This document shows, in pieces, positions 37,801 to 46,800 of a stretch of 64,000 nt of DNA. Each line of letters opens with the position of its first letter. Position 1 is the first letter of the stretch. The stretch spans positions 43,268,723 through 43,332,722 of the forward strand of contig OU342634.1 of NCBI GenBank assembly GCA_910589415.1, written 5' to 3'. Below the pieces are notes generated by a model. It ran no database searches. It was not told where the DNA came from and was given only the letters and a program-made list of their open reading frames with translations. The DNA comes from Malachius bipustulatus (lineage: Eukaryota; Arthropoda; Insecta; Coleoptera; Melyridae). A program made the translations under genes and the position numbers.

Positions 37801-40800
37801 ATCGCGTTGAAAGTGCGACGTCAGGATCCAATTTTCTTGAAGTTTTAGAGAGCCAACCGAGACGTGAAATAAAACGAATTTCTCATGAAAATAATAGATT
37901 TTATTTCGACATTGATCCTCTCGTCTGTCTCACGCTTGTTTCGCGAGGGGAAATTCTAAATTAATTTTAAAAATTAATTCCATCAGCAGAAGCAATAAGG
38001 AGGTTCTCACTCAGGTACTTGATGATAACCCAATTCACTTCTTTGTGGGAGATTTAATTTCGTGAGAAGACGCGAAATTTTATATCGCACAAGTGGGGTA
38101 ATTAAATTCTTTACATAACTGGAATTTTCAGTGCTGCTATAATTTAGAACGTTTCCTATGGAATTTTTTATGCCCTAAAACTGAAAATTCTTCTTTTAAC
38201 AAAATTAAGGTGAAAAAATCGTAATAAACGCAGGTAATATAACAAACTTTCTTGAAAATTTAGCGTTCAAGCTGTCTCAAAATTAATGAAGGATAAGTCC
38301 TGTAATTTCCTGAAAATATGAATAGAAATTTTACTTTTAATGACAGTGAATTAGAGAAGTACATGATGTATGGAGAACACACTGATATCCATTCAATTCA
38401 CTGTAATGGATAATTCAAGGCTTTTGATTTAATTTTGAATGCAAAATTCAAATGAATCCCATGCGGGTTACTTTTCGAAGATTTCCTTAATTAAAACTAT
38501 ACTAGACTTCGGTAAGTCGTGCACGTCCAAAGCGCCAATTTAAATTCAGGCTTTAGTAGCCAAGTCAGCTTCCCAGCAGTAGGAGGAGGTCGGTCGATAT
38601 GGAAGACTGCGGGGGTCTCCTGGAAGACTCTTATCGACGTCTAGGCGTCTCAGGTCCTAATCCACCTAATAATTTAATTGGACCCTGCCTTTCACGAGCT
38701 GCATTTTTAAAAAGGGTCTGCTTACTGCATTTATAAACGATTTTTGTGTTGGGTTTACTAGATATATCCAATGTTCTTTTTCTCGCAGAGCGTTATATCC
38801 CGAAACCCAGCTAACCGTTATTCCCACCTGAAGCGCCATTGTTAAGGGAAATAACACTTCTTTCCAAAATTTTGCAAAACTTATTGCTCTCAAATCATAG
38901 TTGAACTGAAAGACCATAGAACACTGAAAATAAAAACAAGGCAAAAGTTAATGTACTTACGTATACATAATATAGAAAATTACTTAACACCTAGAAAATT
39001 GTACAATAGGCAATGGTACCTACAATTGATTTTAAAAACAAAATTTTTGAAGGAATTAAATTGGATAAAGTGGTGCATATTTTTAAAGGAACTAGCAAAC
39101 ATTACTTTATGCCTTTCATCCCTTACAAGATATGAACGTGAGGTTATTTTTTAATAGCAATGGCAATGATACGGTATACAGGGTGTGGCGCGAGAACCTT
39201 AGGGCATTTTTATATGGAGAAGTCCTGGGAGTAGAAGTCTAAAAATTTGTACGTGTATAATTTCGGTTTTGACGAGCTGAACTAAAATATTCACAACCCC
39301 TCACCATTTCCGGTTATATCGGAAGTTGCCATCCACTATCTTATTTTAAATGGGACAACCTGTATATTATTACATTTTCAGATTGCCTGAAAAAATGTAA
39401 TAAAAATGGTCTTTATAGTTCAAAATTGGAACGAGTGGTTTATCAGTTATAAACAAATGAAAATCGCAATTTTCAATTTTCAAAGCAGCTTAGGTCGAAA
39501 ACGGGTCAAGATATCAGAAAACGGCTATGTTCCTATCTTAACTTTTCACTTAGTATCCTATGGTGCTGATGAAATTTGTATACAAAGTGATGAAAAATCG
39601 GCGATTTTAAAAAAAAAATTAATAAAAAATATTTTTTTGTAGATACTCCAGCGTAGTATACAAAAAGTTATAGGATAGGGACATGTAAGCCGTTTTCCGA
39701 TATCTTGTGCCGTTTTCAAGCTAAGCTGCTTTGAAAATGGAAAATTGCAATTTTCATTTGTTTATAACTCATTAATTGGTCGTTACAAATTTTAACTGTA
39801 AACATAATTTTTATTACTGTTTTACAGGCAATCTGAAAATGTAATGATATACAGGGTGTACCTTTTAAAAAAATAAAAATATGGCTACTTCCGGTATAAC
39901 CGGAAGTGGTGTGGGGTTGTCAATATTTTAGTTCAGCTCGTCAAAACCGAAATTATACACGTACAAATTTTTAGACTTCTACTCCCAGGACTTCTCCATA
40001 TAAAAATGCCCTAAGGTTCTCGCACCTCAGCCTGTATATTAACATTCTGAAACTAATTATTGTTTTTTCTCGTTTTAATCTATGTATGACCTTTTAATTT
40101 TTTTACTCAAATATTTTTTTAAATCAACAGGAAAAAGTCAGCCCTCTTACACACGTTAAAACCGGGAAACTCAGACAGAAATGCAATTTATTTATGAAAA
40201 TTTCATAAATTGTGAAAAACATTTGATCAATTTTTTTAGAAGAATGATTTGGCGTTTCTAAGATTGTAATTCTCTTATTTATCAACATTTCTTCTCGGCA
40301 CTGGTTGAGTCTTTTTGTAATTACACGGAGACGCCTACCCGACATGCGCTATGTGCTAATTACCTAATACGATTTTTGTTCTGACGTGATATCTTATGAT
40401 GTTAAAGAGTTAATTTTTTTTTACTTTACAGGTTCGATGTATTGGTAAATGGTGGCGGAGCTGTAACCCTGCAGTTCCAGCGTTCACCTTTCAAGCCGTT
40501 AACCAGGACCGTGTTTGTTCCTTGGAATCAAATAGTCGTTCTTCCACCTGTACATATGCAGCTCAGTGATGACTCAAATCTTCAAACCACCATACAAGCA
40601 AGGTATGATTTTACCATCCAAAATCGAATTTTTTTTAGTAGACCAGTTTATTGCAACCAGTTGAACACTATTACATTTTTGTTACACTTTTCTCCTCTTT
40701 TAACATATAAAAAGCGAGTACCTAACTAATTTAAATGCAAAAAATCCAGCAGGTAAACGCCATTATTTGGCACGTCACATCTTGTCGACTATACATATTA

Positions 40801-43800
40801 TCTGTAGCAGGTGAATCCCTGGACAGATAGATGAACCAAATATGTAGGTAGGTACCTACTTCTAATGCTGTTCGGAGGATTAATGCACAAAATTAACCAT
40901 TTTAATTGGAGTTACTGTAAAATTAATTCTTTAAAGATGTTCAAAAAATGAATAAATGAAAGAACTAAAATTAACCTGTTTTTTAGTGTGTTCTTGCGGT
41001 GGCCCAAATTCAAATTTTCGTGCCTTTGTGTTTGATTTGTCAAAAAATATATTACTTTCACTCGGTTTTTCCAGAGTAGTTTTGGAACTTTTGGATTTTG
41101 TTTCGTGAAATAGACCGTTTTTTGTTTCCAAAAAAAAGTTTAAAAAGATAAAATCAAGCCTGTAAACTGATTATTATTACAAGTGAATTTAAATAGATCA
41201 GGCAGACAATGTAATTATCCTGCACGGAACAGTTCTTTGCTAATTAATTTAGCGAGACTGTCACCTCAGTTTCAGACGTGAACACGATTGTAGAATGCAA
41301 GTTGAAACAGTAACTAGTGAATTGCATTAACCTAATTAAGAAGTTGAATTGAGTTGGTAATTGGATTTGGGTTTTGTTAGATTCTATTTCGGATTTTTGT
41401 CAAAGAACGATATACATTTAAACGACACAAACTCGAACTTCTTGTTTAAGAGGTAAGGGTAAATTGTTTACAGGACTCTCAGGAAAAACATGTATTTACA
41501 TTACTGTTTTACCTACGTAATAATTGAACTTTCAAGTTTGATTAAATGCCTAAATTGGAGTGTTAATTATTCTCAAAGCCAAAGATTTCAACTGCCTAAA
41601 CTTCGTGAACTTTCGTGGAAATACCTGAATTTTTTAAATGCAAAAAAAGCAATTGAATCAAAGATTTAACAAGCACAAATTAGTCATTTTTCAAGAACTT
41701 TTCACTCATTTTTAGTAAAGCGCTGACGAAGCTGGACCGCATTCACAGTGCGGTTGAACATTAAACCGAATGCACACAGTAAATAAAGTTTTAAACATGA
41801 TATTACATTTTTATTAAAAACTTTGTTTACTTATCAAACCAATCAACTCCACCCAACCATACAATGTGAACAATTTTGTATCAATAATTTCATCTCCTGC
41901 ATTTTATTACAGCTTCCTAAGCAGAAATCCAGCAATAAATTTCCCTGGTGTTTCACGCTCTCTATTTGGTCCAAGTGGTGAGTTACCAGAAAGCTGTGAA
42001 GATCACGATCCTGTCCTTCTTAAATCCGTCATCATCGGCACTTGGATGCCAGAAGCCTTGGGAGATTTACCGGGACGTTCGGTGATCTTTGCCGAAACAC
42101 AGATAGTCCAGGAATCTATTCAAATCCCAGGCTCCGATCTCCATCTAATGTATCAAAGTTCCCAAGCCACGGGATATTTCAGTACTATCTTTATGCGACT
42201 AACTCACTCCACCATTCCTAAAACTTTAACTCATGTCCATGTGAGAGTGGAAGTTGAAGGTTCTTTACATGTGAAAACTTATGAAGCAGACCCCGATCTG
42301 ACTCATGTGTTTGCTTGGAATAAACGGAACGTCTACAAACAGAAAGTCTATGGCGCCGCTCAAGCAAAGGTATCGATAGGGTACCAGCATTCCAGCTGTG
42401 AGGATGTTATCTGGGAAACCCAAACTGCACAGCTGAAAGGTTTTGATGTTGACATATCTGATATTGGAGGCTGGGGCTTGGACATTCATCATCATTACAA
42501 TTTTCACGAAGGGATTTTGCAGAAAGGTAAGATTTTCACTTTAATATGATGTGTAAACTTGAACTGTGCATAAGAGAAATATTTTCTTCGCCTTAGTTGA
42601 TTGGAGACATCCAACATCTCCTATCATACATTACATTAATCTAGTTTTAGGCAACATCTTGAGCCTCTTTGTTTTCTTGACCAGCATCCGTATCTATAAA
42701 TTTTTGTAATCTCTTTCATAGCACAAGTGTTTTTTTCTCATTTTCAGGTGATGGTTCGACACTGCATTTTAAGCAATACCCACGTACGGTACATGTCGTC
42801 ATGGGAACTGGTCTCCAAAGATCACTAGATTGTCCTGGACAATGTGGAGGACTGGCTAAAGATGCCAAGCTACTAACACCAGGATCTCTTGCTAGTGGTC
42901 CAGATGGAAGCGTCTATGTGGGTGATTTCAATCTAGTTAGGAGGATTACTCCAGAAGGAAAAGTATACACTGTACTTCAATTAAGGTAAAAAGAAAAAAA
43001 TTATGTGGAATGCAGAATTTTTTTAAACAATATCATTTTCAGGGCTACTCAAGTCGCTTACCAATATTACTTAACCATATCTCCTGCTGATGGTCATCTG
43101 TATGTTTCTGATCCGGAAAAACATCAAATATTGAGAGTGCTGTCATTGCAACCCGTGCAAGATCCCAGCATCAACAGTGAACCGGTAAAAATTTTATTTT
43201 CATTGTATGATACAAGATTCGAACTTTTGTTTCATAGGTTGTAGGAAATGGTGAACGTTGCATACCTGGAGATGACAGCAACTGTGGTGATGAGGGTCCG
43301 GCCAAATATGCTCGATTAGCTCATCCTAAAGGACTGGCAATAGCTGCTGATAAAACTATGTTTATAGCCGATGGTACGAACATCAGAGCTGTTGATCCAA
43401 AAGGGGTGATACATACCTTGATAGGAAGTCATAGCCATCATAACCACTGGAGTCCCATTCCATGTCGTGGAGCTTTGGCTGCGAGCCAGGTAAGCATTTA
43501 GCATCAAACTTTCATAAAATAATAAAATACAACGCACTTTATTCAAAACTATTTGTTTTTAGGCGCAACTTCAATGGCCAACTGGTATTGCCCTTAGTCC
43601 TTTGGATGGCTCTCTACATTTTGTTGATGACCGTTTAGTACTAAAACTAACAGCAGACATGAAAATAAAAGTCGTTGCAGGAACTCCTTTACATTGCCAT
43701 AGGGAATTAAACAATAGTAAATCCCAAAATGATGATCTCGGTACTGTTTTAGCTCTCGCTTTTGCTCCTAACGGTGATCTTTATATAGCTGAATCTGATA

Positions 43801-46800
43801 CCAGAAAATTGAACTACATAAGACTGGTAGACTCGTCTGGTAAAATTATTCATTTCGCTGGTAAAATCCAAGACCGTCCAAGAGCTAGCTGTGACTGTGC
43901 TAACAATGCCACAACGGCTAATCCAAATCAAAGCAATAAAGAGCCTCCACCGGCTTGCATATGTGGTGCCACAGAAGAGACCACAAGTAATGCCGAGACT
44001 TTATTGTCTTCAAACGCAAGGTTTCAGGCTATTTCAGCTTTAACGGTTACCCCCGGAGGTGTCCTCCATGTTGCAGATCAAGGATCGTTGCACATTTTGG
44101 CTTTGGATCATTACTTACCCACACATGATGAAAACGGAGAATTTAGGATCCCATATCCTGCAGCAGGAGAAATTTATGTTTTCAACCGTTATGGGCAGCA
44201 TGTAGCAACAAAAGACTTGGCGTCTGATAAAACAAAATATTCCTTCCTGTACTCGAAGAACACAAGTTTTGGAAAGTTATCAACCGTCACGGACAGTTCA
44301 GGAAATAAAATTCAGTTCTTGAGAGATTATAGCAACGCTGTTAGTTCGATAGAAAATACTCAGGACCATAAATCTGAGTTGAAGATTTCTGGTGTCGGTT
44401 ATTTGGTCAAATTATCCGAAAAGGGAAGGTCGTCTATTGAACTGGACTATGATATGAACACAGGACTTTTGACAAGTAGATCTGGGGTAAGTTATTGTTT
44501 CCAATTATCCAAATACCGATAGCTTTATAAATGTGTTTAAAGGGTGGAAAGACATTCATCTATCAATATGATTGGCTGGGTAGAACAACTGGAGTGATTC
44601 TGTCTAGTGGAGAAGTTCTGGAGTTGTCATCTAGAATTGCACTAACAGAGGGTCTAGAAGTTAGCGTTACAAAACCACCAGCGAAATTAACTGTAACTGG
44701 TAAAGCTAACAAGAAGGTCATCATAATTGACGGTAAGTTTTAATAATTATCTTGAAGAAGTAATGCCTCTAATTTTATTTCTACATTTATTTCAGACACA
44801 GAAATAACAGAAGCAGTCACTCTTGCAAATTCAACAGTGGCTGTGAACTCTGCAACGGGAGGAAAGATGGAAATATCAGCCATTGCAAGGCACCCACTTC
44901 TTTTGGCTTCCCTACCAGTTGAGGCAGAAATGTTACCAGTTTGGTCTCACCAAGTAGCAAAATTCGGGGAAGATCTGCAAAACGTTATGTCCACAGCTTT
45001 CAGTCTAGTTGGTGATGTAAGAAATCCCCAGCAAACGTTAAACCGAGAAATATTTGTTAATGCTTCCAAAGTTCTTGGTATCGAGTACGATCAATTTACA
45101 AGTAAAGAAACTTTCTATGATCACGATAAGATGCCGCTATTAACAATTACCTATGATCCGGCTGGATTGCCATTATCTTACATACCTTATAATGGAGCCG
45201 ATATATTGAACATATCATATGACAACTTCAATCGAATAGATTCTTGGAAATGGGGTTCTTGTGAACTCAAGTACAGTTATGACCGCCATGGGCTTTTGTC
45301 AGAAATAACCAGCACTCTAGATGGAACCCAAATCTTCACCTACAATGACCTCAACATGTTATCAAAAGTCACTCTCGGAAGTCAGAGAAGCTTTTCATTA
45401 ACTTACGATGATGATGGTGGTTTAAGATTTGTGACGCTGCCCAGTGGAACCAAACATGCGTTCAATTTGCAGCCCAGTTTAGGATTTTTACGAGCAACTT
45501 ACACTCCACCGGGGAGCACAAGAGCATATCTGCAACATTTCTCTCATTCTGGGCAACTTCTCCAAACGGTTTTCCCCGGCGACGGTGCTAGAGTCGTCTA
45601 CCGGTACACACCAAACGGCAGATTAAGAGAAGTGGTTCATGGCGATGGTAAAACTCTATATAAATACACGGAATCTTCGGGCTTGCCAGATCAGGTATCT
45701 CACGTAGAACCAGATTTGGAATACCGCTGGGACTATCAGCATATCAACGGTTTATTAATGGAAGAGCGTATTGACTATGGGGCCAAAACTGGACTTAGCA
45801 ATGCTAAATTTACATATGAATATGACAATAATTATCGATTGACGGCTGCTCAGGGTAGAATAGGAGGGCAGAATCTACCTCAGCATAGTCTATCGTACAA
45901 TTTCAAGACTGGAATGTTGGAAATGATCGGACCATTCAAAATCAACAGGCCCAGGCTTAACCAGACTGGTGTTTACGATGGGACGGCTTTGTTCTCTAGA
46001 ACTATTAGTTCAAGATTCTTGGAGACACAAGTCGCTCTTACTATCCATGGTATGGAAGTTTTTAGGATGGAATTCAACCATGATATGCACGGGTAAGATA
46101 TTGATATTTCTAAATAATTATTTCAGAAAAATAAATATTTTTTTGTTGCAGACGAATTTCCCAAACTAGAACTTACACAAGAAATGTAGGTGTTAATACA
46201 TACACTAACGTTAAAAATTATACTTGGGATTGCGATGGACAACTTCTTGGTGTTGAAGCACAAGAACCATGGGGTTTTAGATACGACGATAACGGAAATA
46301 TGCTTTCTCTGACTTACAGGTTTGTACAAAATTATTGTTTGCCGTCCTTTTATATTAAACGTAAATGTGTCTGATTCATCAGAGGGAACACAATTCCCAT
46401 GGAATACAACGTTATGGACAGAATTATAAAATTTGGTGAAGGTCAATATAAATACGACAGCAGAGGTTTAGTCATACAAAACGCAAGAGAAGAAAAATTC
46501 CATTACAATGCCAAGGGATTGTTAGTCCGGGCGATTAAAAAGGGCAGATTTGACGTCCGATACTTTTATGATCATTTAGATAGGTAAATTAGTGGCTTCA
46601 TAATAACATCTTGTAATAAATAATTAAAATATTGTTCCCCGTAGATTATCAGCAAGGAAAGATAATTTCGGAAATGTAACCCAGTTCTTCTACAACAACC
46701 AATACAATTCAAGAGAAGTGACACAGATCTATTCACCAAGAGATGGTAAACTGATGTCACTTGTTTATGACGACAGAGGTCACCTTGTATACGCTCAAGT

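Noticed and set aside
44487..44492. Alternative donor one base earlier at the GGGGTAAG
   Set aside because: Only GTAAGT after 44486 keeps the phase into the next exon and preserves the YD-shell sequence.
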